Assembly (NCBI RefSeq): GCF_013377885.1
Contig: NZ_JABKAU010000004.1
Coordinates: 62,001-126,000 of the forward strand
Source: Hymenobacter lapidiphilus
Lineage (GTDB): Bacteria; Bacteroidota; Bacteroidia; Cytophagales; Hymenobacteraceae
Direction: 5' to 3'
Length of the DNA: 64,000 bases
Shown: positions 33,803-44,648 of the stretch, piece by piece
Layout of the letters: each line of letters begins with the position of its first letter
How positions within the stretch are numbered: position 1 is the first letter of the stretch
The notes under the pieces: model-generated
Databases searched by the model: none
What the model was told of the DNA's origin: nothing
The model's input: only the letters and a program-made list of their open reading frames with translations
Made by a program: the position numbers and the translations under genes

Positions 33803-36079
33803 ATGCTCAAAATAAACAAACAGGACGCCCTCGATTACCACTCCCGCACGCCGGCCGGTAAAATTGAGGTGGTGCCGACCAAGCCCGTGAGCACCCAGCT
33901 CGACCTGGCCCTGGCCTACTCGCCGGGCGTGGCCGAGCCGTGCAAGGAAATTGCCGCCGACAAGAATGCCGTGTACAAGTACACGGCCAAGGGCAATCTG
34001 GTGGGCGTTATCAGCAATGGCACGGCGGTGCTGGGTTTGGGCAATATCGGGCCCGAGGCCTCCAAGCCGGTAATGGAAGGCAAGGGCGTACTGTTCAAGA
34101 AGTTCGCGGGCATCGACTGCTTCGATATTGAGATTGATGCGACCGACCCCGACGAGTTTATCCGTATCGTGAAGTCGCTGGAGCCAACGTTTGGCGGCAT
34201 CAACCTGGAAGACATCAAGGCCCCCGAGTGCTTCCGGATTGAGACGGCATTGCGCGAGCAGATGAACATTCCGCTCATGCACGACGACCAGCACGGCACG
34301 GCCATCATCACGTCGGCGGCGCTGCTGAACGCGCTGGAAGTGGTGGGCAAGCAGATTGAGCAGATTCAGCTGGTGGTGAGCGGAGCAGGCGCAGCGGCCA
34401 TTTCGTGCCTGCGCCTGTACCTGGCGCTGGGCGTGCGGCGCGAGAATGTGGTGGTATTCGACAAAGACGGCCTCATTACGCCGGCCCGCACCGACCTAGC
34501 CGACATGCAGCTCTTCTTCGCCACCGAGCGGCCCATCAGCACGATGGCCGAGGCGCTGGAAGGGGCCGACATGTTCCTGGGCCTGTCGGCTGGCAATGTG
34601 CTGGCGCCCGAGCTGCTACTGAAGATGGCCGCCGACCCCATTGTGTTTGCGCTGGCCAACCCCGACCCCGAAATCGGCTACGAAATAGCCATGGCTACCC
34701 GGCCCGACCTGATTATGGCCACCGGCCGCACCGACCACCCCAACCAGGTGAATAACGTGCTCGGTTTCCCCTACATTTTCCGGGGGGCGCTGGATGTGCG
34801 GGCCACCGAAATAAACGAGGAAATGAAGCTGGCCGCCGTGCGCGCCCTCTCGGACTTGGCCAAGGAGGCAGTGCCCGAGATGGTGAACCGCGCCTACGGC
34901 GACAATACGCTGAGCTTCGGCCGCACCTACCTCATTCCCAAGCCCCTCGACCCGCGCCTGATTACCACCGTGAGCCCGGCTGTGGCCAAAGCGGCCATGG
35001 ACAGCGGCGTGGCCCGGGTGCACATTACCGACTGGGCCGGCTACGAGGACGACATCCGGGCGCGGCTGGGCGTGAACCAGAAACTGATGAACCGCATGAC
35101 GTCGGCGGCGCGTAGCAACCCCAAGCGGGTGGTGTTTGCCGAAGGCGACACATACAAAACCCTCAAGGCCGCCCAGATTCTGCGCGAGGAGGGTATTGCC
35201 TTTCCTATTCTGCTGGGCAACCGCAACAAAATTGAGCGCATCGCAGCCGAAACGTCCCTCGACCTCGAAGGCTGCGAAATAATCGACATCATCCGCGAGG
35301 AAGCCAAGCGCGAAGAGTACGCCGAGCTGTTTTACCAAAAGCGGCAGCGCCGGGGCATTACAATATATGAGGGCCGCCGGCTGCTGCGCGAGCGGAACTA
35401 CTTTGGGGCTATGATGCTGGAAGCCGGCCATGCTGATGCCTTTATTACAGGCCTGAGCAAGGACTACGGCAAGTCTATCGTGCCGGCGCTGCAGGTAATT
35501 GGGGTGGCCGAGGGCGCCAAGCGGGTGGCCTCGATGTACATCATCCAGCACAAAAAAGGGCCGTTCTTCTTCGCCGATACCACCGTCAACATCGACCCTT
35601 CGGCCGAAGAAATGGTGGACATTATCGGACTGACGGCCCGGGCCGTGAAGTTCTTTGACGCCGAGCCGCGGGTGGCCGTTATCAGCTACTCCAACTTCGG
35701 CTCGAACCCCGGCGAACTGCCCGACAAAGCCCGCCGCGCCACCGAAATGGCCAAGCAGCGCTACCCCGACCTGCTAATTGATGGCGAGATGCAGGCCAAC
35801 ACCGCCCTCAACCCCGAGCTGCTGCAGGAGCAGTACCCCTTCTCGCCGCTGGCGGCCAAAGGCGGGGCCAACACGCTCATTTTCCCCAACGTTATCAGCG
35901 GCAACATTGCCTACAAGGTGCTCCAGGAAATTGGGGGTGCCGAGGCCATCGGGCCGGTGCTGATGGGCATGCGCAAGCCGGTGCACATTCTGCAGCTCGG
36001 TGCCTCGGTGCGTGAAATCGTGAACATGGCCGCCATTGCCGTAGTCGATGCCCAGCAGCCCGGCAACAAAGGGCTGTAA
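33803..36079 (+). CDS. maeB: NADP-dependent malic enzyme with C-terminal phosphotransacetylase-like domain
   Basis: The enzyme oxidatively decarboxylates malate to pyruvate, giving NADPH. I chose the ATG at 33803 ([20 protein letters not shown]), the standard start. The 758-residue product has the malic enzyme part to about residue 430. It includes [46 protein letters not shown] and the Rossmann motif [14 protein letters not shown]. The phosphotransacetylase-like part covers the rest ([56 protein letters not shown]). In MaeB enzymes that domain is a regulatory module responding to acetyl-CoA. First of the maeB-ruvA-sprA-gcvH-vanZ block. Confidence 0.95.
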   Translation: MLKINKQDALDYHSRTPAGKIEVVPTKPVSTQLDLALAYSPGVAEPCKEIAADKNAVYKYTAKGNLVGVISNGTAVLGLGNIGPEASKPVMEGKGVLFKKFAGIDCFDIEIDATDPDEFIRIVKSLEPTFGGINLEDIKAPECFRIETALREQMNIPLMHDDQHGTAIITSAALLNALEVVGKQIEQIQLVVSGAGAAAISCLRLYLALGVRRENVVVFDKDGLITPARTDLADMQLFFATERPISTMAEALEGADMFLGLSAGNVLAPELLLKMAADPIVFALANPDPEIGYEIAMATRPDLIMATGRTDHPNQVNNVLGFPYIFRGALDVRATEINEEMKLAAVRALSDLAKEAVPEMVNRAYGDNTLSFGRTYLIPKPLDPRLITTVSPAVAKAAMDSGVARVHITDWAGYEDDIRARLGVNQKLMNRMTSAARSNPKRVVFAEGDTYKTLKAAQILREEGIAFPILLGNRNKIERIAAETSLDLEGCEIIDIIREEAKREEYAELFYQKRQRRGITIYEGRRLLRERNYFGAMMLEAGHADAFITGLSKDYGKSIVPALQVIGVAEGAKRVASMYIIQHKKGPFFFADTTVNIDPSAEEMVDIIGLTARAVKFFDAEPRVAVISYSNFGSNPGELPDKARRATEMAKQRYPDLLIDGEMQANTALNPELLQEQYPFSPLAAKGGANTLIFPNVISGNIAYKVLQEIGGAEAIGPVLMGMRKPVHILQLGASVREIVNMAAIAVVDAQQPGNKGL

Positions 36080-36097
36080 GCAGCAAGGACCAGGAAA

Positions 36098-36202
36098 GAA
36101 CGTCATTCAGAGCGAAGCGAAGAATCTCGCGGGCCACACTAACTCCTGACAGCAGGGTTACTTGGGGCCGCGAGATTCTTCGCTTCGCTCTGAATGACAT
36201 TC
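36098..36202. repeat. Long inverted repeat, ACGTCATTCAGAGCGAAGCG type
   Basis: The arms start GAACGTCATTCAGAGCGAAG (36098) and pair with sequence ending GCTCTGAATGACATTC (36202). They run about 40 bases with very few mismatches and include GAAGAATCTCGCGG. Same sub-family as 44649-44786. Located 19 bases after the maeB stop. Confidence 0.88.
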
Positions 36203-36346
36203 CTGCTTCCCAGCCTTTGCTGCACTCCCTTCTTTCTACGCGCTTCTCTTTCCACTCCTTTCTAAAGTGCCTAACTTGGCACCAAAGCGGCCAGCGTCGC
36301 GTTCGGCCGTTTCCACCCCGTTTCCTCTACTCCGCTCCCACCCCGC

Positions 36347-36952
36347 ATGATTGCTTACGTTGACGGCAAGCTCGCCTACAAAGACCCCGCCCAGGCTATT
36401 CTCGACGTGCAGGGCATCGGCTACGAAATCCGGATTTCACTGGCCACCTATGCCAAGCTGCCGGCCGAGGAAGAGAAAATCAAGCTCTACACCTACCAGC
36501 ACATCAAGGAAGACGGGCAGACGCTCTACGGCTTCCTCGACCCCAACGAAAAGGCGCTGTTTATGCTGCTGATTTCGGTGTCGGGCATCGGGCCGGGCAC
36601 GGGCATCGTGATGGTGTCGTCGATGTCGGTGGGGGAAATCCGGCAGGCCATTGTGAGCGAAGACGTACGGGCCATCCAGAGCATCAAGGGCGTGGGCCCC
36701 AAAACGGCCCAGCGCGTAATTCTGGAGCTCAAAGACAAGCTGCGCAAAGACGAGCTGCTGGCCAAAGCTGGCATCGATACCGTGCCACTGGCCAAGGCGC
36801 ACAATACCAGCCGCTCGGAGGCGTTAGCCGCTTTAGTGATGCTGGGCTTCGCACGGGCAGCGGCCGAAAAGTCGCTCGACCAGATCCAACGCAAGCACGG
36901 CAACGACCTGACGGTAGAGGAATTGATTAAATTCGCTCTTAAGTCCGGTTAA
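36347..36952 (+). CDS. ruvA: Holliday junction branch migration protein RuvA
   Basis: RuvA binds Holliday junctions and recruits the RuvB motor. The 201-residue product has the full three-domain layout. Domain I is an OB fold (MIAYVDGKLAYKDPAQAILD). Domain II has tandem helix-hairpin-helix motifs (VSGIGPGTGIVMVSSM, IKGVGPKTAQRVILELKDK). The C-terminal domain III interacts with RuvB (SEALAALVMLGFARAAAEKS). Length is typical. It lies between maeB and sprA, an arrangement I recall as common in the phylum. Confidence 0.96.
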   Translation: MIAYVDGKLAYKDPAQAILDVQGIGYEIRISLATYAKLPAEEEKIKLYTYQHIKEDGQTLYGFLDPNEKALFMLLISVSGIGPGTGIVMVSSMSVGEIRQAIVSEDVRAIQSIKGVGPKTAQRVILELKDKLRKDELLAKAGIDTVPLAKAHNTSRSEALAALVMLGFARAAAEKSLDQIQRKHGNDLTVEELIKFALKSG

Positions 36953-36957
36953 GGATG

Positions 36958-37110
36958 AGTTGTTAGTTGTCAGTGATGAGTTGTTAGTGATTAGGGAATT
37001 TGCGGGGCTGAAGCCACGAAACGCAGGTCCGCCCCGGCCTCTGACAACTATTATCCAAACAGCTTAACCGACACTAACAACTGCCCACTGACAACTAACA
37101 ATTAACAACT
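36958..37110. repeat. AGTTGTTAGTTGTCAGTG-type inverted repeat before sprA
   Basis: AGTTGTTAGTTGTCAGTG (from 36958), followed by a second GAGTTGTTAGTG, pairs with CACTGACAACTAACAATTAA and CACTAACAACT on the right (about 37073-37110). It fills most of the ruvA-sprA gap; sprA begins 24 bases later. Confidence 0.7.
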
Positions 37111-37133
37111 CCTCTCTCGACGGATATTGACGT

Positions 37134-40100
37134 TTGACTACCGGTAAGAAGTTCTCCGCCAGCGCCTTCGTGGTCCTGGTTTCGTTGGTGGCCTGGTGGT
37201 CGGAAGCCGCACCGCTGGCAGACGGCACGACGGGTGCCTTTGCGCTGGGCCAACTCTGGGCCGACTGGCTGCCGGCCGGCTTGCGGCCGGCTGGCCAATG
37301 GGGTTTCGCTGCCGATACGCCCCGCATTGATACCACCCGCTACCAGCCCGGCACCCGCCCCCGGGTAGAGCCCGCCGACCGGCGCGGCTCGCGCTTTTCG
37401 AATGAGCGGCGCCGCTCGCCGCTGGTGCTGCCACTGCCCGACAACGTGCAGCTGCAGGTGCAGCCCGACGACAGCCTCAAGAACTTCGACATCCGCGAGG
37501 GCATCGGCCAGAGCCTCGACTTCCGCGACCCCAGCCGCATGACGTTCGAGGAATACTCGCGCTGGCAGCAGCAAAAGGCCGTGCGCGACTACTTCCGCGA
37601 GCGGGCCAGCGGCGGCGGCGTAGCCGGCGACCCCAACCAGCCCGACAACCGCCGCCTGATTCCCAAGATTTACCTCGGCCCCATGGCCGACCGCATTTTT
37701 GGGGGCAGCTACGTGGATATTCGGCCCCAGGGGGCCGTAACGCTGCGCATGGGCTACCGCGGCAACCGCAACGAAAACCCCACCCTCACGCTGCGCCAGC
37801 AGCGAAATGGCGACTTCCAGTTCGATCAGAATATGAACCTCAATCTGAGCGGTCAGATTGGGCAGAAGCTGCGCCTGACGTTTAACTACGATACCAAGGC
37901 GGCCTTCGACTTCGAGAACAACATGAAGCTCGATTACACGGGCTTCGACACCGATATTATTCGCAAGGTGGAGCTGGGCAACGTGAGCCTGCCGCTCAAC
38001 AACTCGCTCATCACCGGGGGCCAGAACCTGTTTGGCGTGAAGGCCCAGCTGCAGTTCGGCCGCCTCGGCGTAACCACCATTGCCAGCACCCTGCGCGGAC
38101 AGGCCGATGAGGTGCGCATCCAGAACGGGGGCCAGAGCCGGCCCTTCGAAATCAAGGCCAGCCAGTACGAAAAGGACCGCCACTACTTCCTGAGCCAGGT
38201 GTTTCGGGAGCGGTACGACAACTCGTTGCGCAACCTGCCTACCATTCAGAGCGGCATCAACATCACCTACCTCGAAGTGTGGGTGACCAACGACAACCGC
38301 CAGAGCGACAACCTGCGCAACGTAGTCACGCTCATGGATGTGGCCGAGCCCCAGCGCGTGTATCGCCAGCAGTTTCTCAACGGTGCCCGCCCCAGCGCCC
38401 TGGCCGACAACCAGGCCAACAGCGAGTTGGGGGTTATCCGTGGGCTGCCGGGTTTTCGGCAGGATCTGCAGGTAGACGACAACCTGCGCGACCTGGGCCT
38501 AGATAAGAACATCGACTTTGAGCACGTGCGGGCCCGCAAGCTCGACCCGCGCGAGTACACCTATAATGCCCAGCTGGGCTACCTTTCGTTGAACACCCAG
38601 CTGCTGCCCGAGCAGGTGCTGGGCGTATCGTACCAGTATATCTACAACGGCCAGACCTACACCGTTGGCGAGATTCAAAACGACTACTCGCAGGTCGGCA
38701 CCGACCAGGTGATTTTCCTGAAGATGCTGAAGGCCACCAACCCCGCCGTGGGCCTGGCCAACCCGAGCGTGAACCCAGCCAACGAGAACCTGCTGACGCG
38801 CAACCTGCCGACCTGGGATCTGATGATGAAAAACATCTATGCCCTGAACGCCCAGCAACTCAACCGCGACAAGTTCGAGCTGCAGCTAGTGTACAAGGAC
38901 GATGTGACAGGCGTTGACCTGATTTCGCTGAAGGAGGGCCAGAACATTGCCAACAAGCCGCTGATTGAGGTTTTCAACCTCGACAACGTAAACCCCAATA
39001 ACGACCGGAACCCCGACGGCAACTTCGACTTCTTCCCCGGCATCACCGTTGATACCGAGCTGGGCCGCATCATCTTCCCCGAAATCGAGCCGTTCGGCAG
39101 CTACCTGGCCGCCAAGTTCGATACCGCAGCCTCGCCCACCGAGCAGCAGCTGGCCCGCAAGTATGCCTACCGCGAGTTGTATAACCAGGTACAGAGCGAC
39201 GCCCAGCAGATCCAGGAGAAAGACAAGTTCTATCTGCGCGGCCGCTACCAGGCCACCAGCACCGACGAGATTAACCTGCCCGGTATTGGCGTGGCCGAGG
39301 GCTCGGTGCGGGTACGCTCGGGCTCCACGCTCCTCCAGGAAGGCGTCGATTATCAGGTGTTTTATGATCAGGCCAAGGTGAAAATCCTGAACCCGGCCTA
39401 CCTGAATTCGGCCAACGAGCTGCGGGTGGAGTTCGAGAAAAACGCCCTGGTGCAGGTGCAGCCCCGCAAGCTGATCGGGGCCCGGTTCGATTACCGGGTA
39501 TCGTCGGATATGTTCTTCGGGGCCACGGTGCTGCACCTGCGCGAAAACCAGGCGCCCGGCATCAACCGCGTGAACATCGGCGACGAGCCGGGCAACAACA
39601 CCATTTACGGCTTCGACGTGAATATGCGCCGCGAGTCGCGGGCGCTGACCCGCTACCTCAACGCGCTACCCTTCATCTCGACCAAAGAAATTTCGACGGT
39701 TTCGTTCAGTGGCGAGTTTGCCCAGCTGCTCCCCAGCCAAAGCAAGCTCGGCGACGATAAGAGCGGCGGCGAAAATGGCGTTTCGTACCTCGATGATTTC
39801 GAGAATGCGCGCACGCCCTACACGCTGGGCGGGCTGAACTCGGCGGTAGCCTGGCGACTGGGCAGCACCCCGCTGCCGCTACGTGGCGCGCCCACCGGTC
39901 TGGCTACGGCCTACAACCGCGCCAAGCTGGCCTGGTACACCATCGACCAGACCTACTACACCAACGGCCAGAGCAAGCCCGACAACATTGGCACGGGTGA
40001 TTTGAAGAACCACTACATTCGCGGCATCAAGCGCGACGAGGTGTTCCCGAACCGCAACCTGGGGGCCAACGGCAACTCGTTCGAAACGACGTTCGACCTA

Positions 40101-43100
40101 GCCTACTTTCCCGACCAGCGGGGCCAGTATAATTACACGCCTGAATTCGACCGCACGCGGCCCACGTTTTTTGCCAGCACGACGGATGCTGCCAATGCGG
40201 CCCGGCAGGCGGCCATTTCGCGCGAAATCACCTTCGATACCGACTTCGACAACGCCAACGTGGAGTACCTGGAGTTCTGGCTCATGGACCCCTTCCTGAC
40301 GGGTGAAAACGGCCGGGTAGTCGACAACGACGGGCACAACGCCAACAACACCAGCGGCGGCGACCTGTTCGTGAACCTGGGTTCGGTTTCGGAAGACGTG
40401 CTGGCCGACAACAACCGGTACGAGTTTGAGAACGGCCTGCCGGTAGAAAACCCCAGCTCCGACGCCACCAACACCGTCTGGGGCCGGGTGTCGCGCCAGC
40501 CCTTCCTCACCGACGCCTTTAACCCCGCCGCCGGGGCCCGGGCCCAGCAGGATGTGGGCCTCGATGGCATTATCGACGCGGCCGAGCAGGCCCTGCCCGA
40601 ACTGCAGGGCGCTTACGCGGGTGTACCCGACCCGGCCGGCGACAACTTCCGCCACCACCTCGACCCCAGCTACGACCAGGCCAATGCCAAGGTGCTGGCT
40701 CGCTACAAGGATTTCAACGGCATGGAGGGCAACTCGTCCGAGGGCAGCCGCCTGAGCTCGACGGCCTACCCCGACAAGGAAGACCTGAACCGCGACAACG
40801 TGATTTCGGAGATTGAGCGCTACTACGAGTACCGCGTGCGCCTGCGTCCCGGCAGCCTCGAAGTGGGCCAGAACTATATCGTTGACAAGGTCACGAACAA
40901 CAACGACGACACCAACGACGAGCCCGTCAGCTGGTACCAGTTCCGCATTCCCATCCGGCAGTACGACCGGGCCGTGGGCACGCCCGACGGCCAGGAATTC
41001 GGCTTCAAGTCGATTCGATTTTTGCGCCTGGCCCTCACGGGCTGGCAGCAGCCGGTGGTGCTGCGCATGGTGCAGCCCCAGTTTGTGGCCAACCAGTGGC
41101 GCCGCTACCTCACCAAAATTGCCGAGCCCGGCGGCATCCTCAACCCCGATACCGATGCCGACGAGTTCAGCATTTCGACGGTGAGCATTGAGGAAAACGG
41201 CCGCGTGGAGCAGGCCGGGGCCGGCTCGATTCCGTACCTGCTGCCGCCCAACATCCGGCGCGACCAGGAGTTCGGCTCGACTACTACCAGCCGCCTGCAG
41301 AACGAGCAGAGCCTGCGCCTGGTGGTGGGCGGCCTGCGCGACGGTTTCGCTAAGGCAGCCTACAAAAACCTGACGGTAAACATGCTGCGCTACAAGCGCC
41401 TGAAGCTGTTTCTGCACGCCGAAACCCAGGACCGCAACCTGCGCAGCGGCCAGGCCCGCGGCTTCGTGCGCCTGGGCACCGACTACACCCAGAACTACTA
41501 CGAGTACGCGCTGCCACTGGAGCTCACGCCCCAGCCCACCGGCGCGGGGGCCAGCTACACCGTCGACCAGGTGTGGCCAGTTGCCAACCGCATCGACCTG
41601 ACGCTGCAGGATTTGATTGACGCCAAGTCGGCCCGCAACAAGGCCGGCGTGAGCTACGGCACCCCCTACGTGGTGCAACTGGCCAACGGCAACACCATTA
41701 CGGTAGTCGGCAACCCCGATCTATCGTCGGTGCAGGGCGCGATGATTGGCGTGCTGAACCCCGGCGACGATGGCGCGAGCCAGTCGCTGACGCTGTGGGC
41801 CAACGAGCTGCGGGTATCCGAGTTTGAGAACGAAAGCGGCTGGGCCGCCACTGCGCGCTTCAATACCAAGCTGGCCGACATTGCCAACATTACGGCTACC
41901 GGCAGCTACGTAACCACCGGTTTCGGCGGCCTGCAGGACCGACCCCAGCAGCGCTCCATCGATAATATTCTGCGCGGCGACGTGAATGCCACCGTGGCGG
42001 CCGACAAGTTTTTCCCGGAGAAGCTGGGCCTGCGCGTGCCGGTGCTGCTGCAGGCCGGCATTGAAAGCCGCTCGCCCAAGTACGACCCGCTCGACCCCGA
42101 CACCCGCCTGGAGCAGAGCCTGGAGAAGTTTGAGGATGCCGACGAGCGCGCCGCCTACCGCCGCGAGGTAATCGACCAGACCAGCCAGCGCAGCATTTCG
42201 CTGCTGAACGTGCGCAAGGAGCGCACCAACCCCGAGAAGAAGGTGCAGCCCTGGGACGTGGAAAACCTGGCCCTGAGCTACTCGCTGACCGAGCGCACCC
42301 ACACCGACATCCGCACCGACCGCGACTACACCCGCACCTACACCGGCGCGTTGGCTTACGTGTACCAGGCCAACCCCAAAAACTACACGCCGCTTGCCAA
42401 GGTAAAGGCCTTCGACTCGCCTTACCTGGCCCTGTTCAAGGAAGTCAACTTCACCCCCTTGCCCTCACGCTTCTCGTTCCGGGCCGACCTGGACCGGCGC
42501 TACAACGAGCGGTTTTTGCAGCGTACCCTCGAGCCCGGCCAGGTGCCCGTGCGGGGCAATATTCCGGGCGTGTTCCAGAAGGTGTTCTATTTCAGCCGCA
42601 TTTACGATTTGCGCTGGGACCTGACCAAAGCGCTGGCTTTCGACTACACGGCCACCAACCGGGCCGTAGTGGATGAGGGTCCCGGCACTACCCTCGGCGA
42701 ATCGCAGATTGCCCGGGACAACCGCCAGCAGCTGCGCGACAACCTACTGCGCGGCGGCCGCACCACCAACTTCAACCAGACCGTCGCCCTCACCTACCGC
42801 CTGCCGCTCGACAAGTTCCCGCTGACCGACTGGCTTTCGGCCGATGCCCGCTACGCTGCCACCTACGGCTGGCAGGCCGCTTCCACGGCCCTGCGCCGCC
42901 CCGCCAACCCGGCCAACCCCGCCGATACGGCTACCGTGCCACTGAACCTGGGCAACACCATTCAGAACACCGGCGAGCTGAGCGCCAACGGCAAGATTGA
43001 TTTGGTGAAGCTCTACAACAAGGTGCGCTTCCTCAACATCATCAACAACGCGCCGCCTCCCGGCCAGCAGCCCGCCGAGCCTAAAATCGCCAAGCCCGGC

Positions 43101-44630
43101 GTGGTTGGGGCCGCCGGCGCGGGTCCTGAAACCGCCGAGGCCGACTCGGCCAAAGGCCCCGAGTTCCGAGCCCTGAAAGCCGTGCTCCGCTCCCTGATGA
43201 CGGCCCGCTCGCTTAACTTCACCTACGTACGCTCCAACGGTACGCTGCTGCCCGGCTATCTGCCCGACACCCGCTTTTTAGGCTTCGATAACGGGTTCAA
43301 CGCGCCGGGCCTGCCCTTCATCCTGGGCCAGCAGCAGGACCTTGATGGCCTGTTCAGCAAAGCCTACGGCAACGGCTGGTACACCGACCAGAGCCAGTAC
43401 CTCAACGCCCCGCTCAGCTCGCTGCTCACCGAGGCCCTAACGCTGCGCACCACCCTAGAGCCCATCCGCGACTTCAACATTCAGCTCGATGCCCGCCGCA
43501 ACCTCGTGCGCAGCCGCCAGGTTTTCTACCGCCGGCTCGTAGACGATGACTTCGTGCCCGTAGCTGACCCCACGCCCACCGCCAGTAATCCGCTGGGCAA
43601 TGGCACATTCAGCACCTCGTTCATTGCCATTCAAACGATATTCGGCGACCTGAGCCGCGCCGGTACTATGTCGAAGGCGTTTGAGCGTTTCGTGGCAAAC
43701 CGCGAGGTAATCCAGCAGCGGCTGACTGCGGCCAACCAAACCCCGGGTGATGGTGTCTATGGCTACAACTCGCAGGATGTACTGCTGCCGGCATTTATCG
43801 ACGCCTACAAGGGCCGCTCATCGGATGGCTACAAGGCCGAGAAGTTCAAGCCCTTCGCCCAGCTGCCGCTACCCAACTGGAACATCAGCTACAACGGCCT
43901 GTCCGAAATACCGTTTGTACAGCGCTACTTCCGCTCGTTCCGCCTCAACCACGTGTATGGCTCCAGCTACAACATTGCCGGCTACAGCACTACGGTCGAT
44001 TATGAAAAGGAGCCTGATGGTCTCTCGACTGTCCTCAATAACGCCAACCGCTTCGTGCCCTACTACATCATCGGGCAGGTAACCATTGCCGACCGGCTGG
44101 CCCCGCTCATCGGGGTTGACTTCCAGACTACCAGCCGCCTCACTGGCCGCCTGGAGTACCGCATCGACCGCACCATTGGCCTGAACTCGACCGTGGCCCA
44201 GGTAACCGAGCTGCGCCGCAACGACATCGTGATTGGGGTGGGTTTTGCCACCAACAAGTTTCGGCTGCCCTTCAAAATCGGGGGCGAGCAGCGCGTATTG
44301 CGCAACGAACTCAACGCCCGCCTCGACCTCAGCATCAGCGAGAACTACGCCATCCAGCGCACCATTTTGGATGTGGTAGACCCTGTGGATGCTAGAGATG
44401 CCACACCTACCGAGCCGGCCAAGGTGACTAGCATCGGGCGGGCCTCCAGCCAGGTAACGGCCGGCACCCGCCAGGTACAGCTGCGCCCCACCGTCGATTA
44501 CGTGCTCAACCAGCGCCTGAATCTGCAGTTCTTCTTCACCCAGAACATCACAACCCCCAAAACCGGCAACGCCTTCAAAAACACCTCCACCGAAGCCGGC
44601 ATCCAACTCCGCTACAGCCTGTCGCAGTAG
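37134..44630 (+). CDS. sprA: T9SS outer-membrane translocon protein SprA
   Basis: SprA is the giant outer-membrane beta-barrel through which type IX cargo leaves the cell; it is also needed for gliding in motile relatives. The 2498-residue product matches the family in length and in sequence (RIFGGSYVDIRPQGAVTLRM, NMNLNLSGQIGQKLRLTFNY, SYLDDFENARTPYTLGG, LWANELRVSEFENESGWAA). The start is TTG at 37134, giving a signal peptide (MTTGKKFSASAFVVLVSLVA, cleavage near WWSEA); no ATG or GTG precedes it plausibly. A Pro/Ala-rich insert lies at about residues 1975-2010 (PPPGQQPAEPKIAKPG). The type B and type A proteins in this window are expected cargo. Partner T9SS genes are not in view. Confidence 0.96.
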   Translation: MTTGKKFSASAFVVLVSLVAWWSEAAPLADGTTGAFALGQLWADWLPAGLRPAGQWGFAADTPRIDTTRYQPGTRPRVEPADRRGSRFSNERRRSPLVLPLPDNVQLQVQPDDSLKNFDIREGIGQSLDFRDPSRMTFEEYSRWQQQKAVRDYFRERASGGGVAGDPNQPDNRRLIPKIYLGPMADRIFGGSYVDIRPQGAVTLRMGYRGNRNENPTLTLRQQRNGDFQFDQNMNLNLSGQIGQKLRLTFNYDTKAAFDFENNMKLDYTGFDTDIIRKVELGNVSLPLNNSLITGGQNLFGVKAQLQFGRLGVTTIASTLRGQADEVRIQNGGQSRPFEIKASQYEKDRHYFLSQVFRERYDNSLRNLPTIQSGINITYLEVWVTNDNRQSDNLRNVVTLMDVAEPQRVYRQQFLNGARPSALADNQANSELGVIRGLPGFRQDLQVDDNLRDLGLDKNIDFEHVRARKLDPREYTYNAQLGYLSLNTQLLPEQVLGVSYQYIYNGQTYTVGEIQNDYSQVGTDQVIFLKMLKATNPAVGLANPSVNPANENLLTRNLPTWDLMMKNIYALNAQQLNRDKFELQLVYKDDVTGVDLISLKEGQNIANKPLIEVFNLDNVNPNNDRNPDGNFDFFPGITVDTELGRIIFPEIEPFGSYLAAKFDTAASPTEQQLARKYAYRELYNQVQSDAQQIQEKDKFYLRGRYQATSTDEINLPGIGVAEGSVRVRSGSTLLQEGVDYQVFYDQAKVKILNPAYLNSANELRVEFEKNALVQVQPRKLIGARFDYRVSSDMFFGATVLHLRENQAPGINRVNIGDEPGNNTIYGFDVNMRRESRALTRYLNALPFISTKEISTVSFSGEFAQLLPSQSKLGDDKSGGENGVSYLDDFENARTPYTLGGLNSAVAWRLGSTPLPLRGAPTGLATAYNRAKLAWYTIDQTYYTNGQSKPDNIGTGDLKNHYIRGIKRDEVFPNRNLGANGNSFETTFDLAYFPDQRGQYNYTPEFDRTRPTFFASTTDAANAARQAAISREITFDTDFDNANVEYLEFWLMDPFLTGENGRVVDNDGHNANNTSGGDLFVNLGSVSEDVLADNNRYEFENGLPVENPSSDATNTVWGRVSRQPFLTDAFNPAAGARAQQDVGLDGIIDAAEQALPELQGAYAGVPDPAGDNFRHHLDPSYDQANAKVLARYKDFNGMEGNSSEGSRLSSTAYPDKEDLNRDNVISEIERYYEYRVRLRPGSLEVGQNYIVDKVTNNNDDTNDEPVSWYQFRIPIRQYDRAVGTPDGQEFGFKSIRFLRLALTGWQQPVVLRMVQPQFVANQWRRYLTKIAEPGGILNPDTDADEFSISTVSIEENGRVEQAGAGSIPYLLPPNIRRDQEFGSTTTSRLQNEQSLRLVVGGLRDGFAKAAYKNLTVNMLRYKRLKLFLHAETQDRNLRSGQARGFVRLGTDYTQNYYEYALPLELTPQPTGAGASYTVDQVWPVANRIDLTLQDLIDAKSARNKAGVSYGTPYVVQLANGNTITVVGNPDLSSVQGAMIGVLNPGDDGASQSLTLWANELRVSEFENESGWAATARFNTKLADIANITATGSYVTTGFGGLQDRPQQRSIDNILRGDVNATVAADKFFPEKLGLRVPVLLQAGIESRSPKYDPLDPDTRLEQSLEKFEDADERAAYRREVIDQTSQRSISLLNVRKERTNPEKKVQPWDVENLALSYSLTERTHTDIRTDRDYTRTYTGALAYVYQANPKNYTPLAKVKAFDSPYLALFKEVNFTPLPSRFSFRADLDRRYNERFLQRTLEPGQVPVRGNIPGVFQKVFYFSRIYDLRWDLTKALAFDYTATNRAVVDEGPGTTLGESQIARDNRQQLRDNLLRGGRTTNFNQTVALTYRLPLDKFPLTDWLSADARYAATYGWQAASTALRRPANPANPADTATVPLNLGNTIQNTGELSANGKIDLVKLYNKVRFLNIINNAPPPGQQPAEPKIAKPGVVGAAGAGPETAEADSAKGPEFRALKAVLRSLMTARSLNFTYVRSNGTLLPGYLPDTRFLGFDNGFNAPGLPFILGQQQDLDGLFSKAYGNGWYTDQSQYLNAPLSSLLTEALTLRTTLEPIRDFNIQLDARRNLVRSRQVFYRRLVDDDFVPVADPTPTASNPLGNGTFSTSFIAIQTIFGDLSRAGTMSKAFERFVANREVIQQRLTAANQTPGDGVYGYNSQDVLLPAFIDAYKGRSSDGYKAEKFKPFAQLPLPNWNISYNGLSEIPFVQRYFRSFRLNHVYGSSYNIAGYSTTVDYEKEPDGLSTVLNNANRFVPYYIIGQVTIADRLAPLIGVDFQTTSRLTGRLEYRIDRTIGLNSTVAQVTELRRNDIVIGVGFATNKFRLPFKIGGEQRVLRNELNARLDLSISENYAIQRTILDVVDPVDARDATPTEPAKVTSIGRASSQVTAGTRQVQLRPTVDYVLNQRLNLQFFFTQNITTPKTGNAFKNTSTEAGIQLRYSLSQ

Positions 44631-44648
44631 GTGAAATGGTGAGATGAT

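Noticed and set aside
40098..41678. 526-codon open frame antisense to sprA
   Set aside because: It is a shadow of SprA; His/Val/Ala-rich translation with no domain, signal or promoter.
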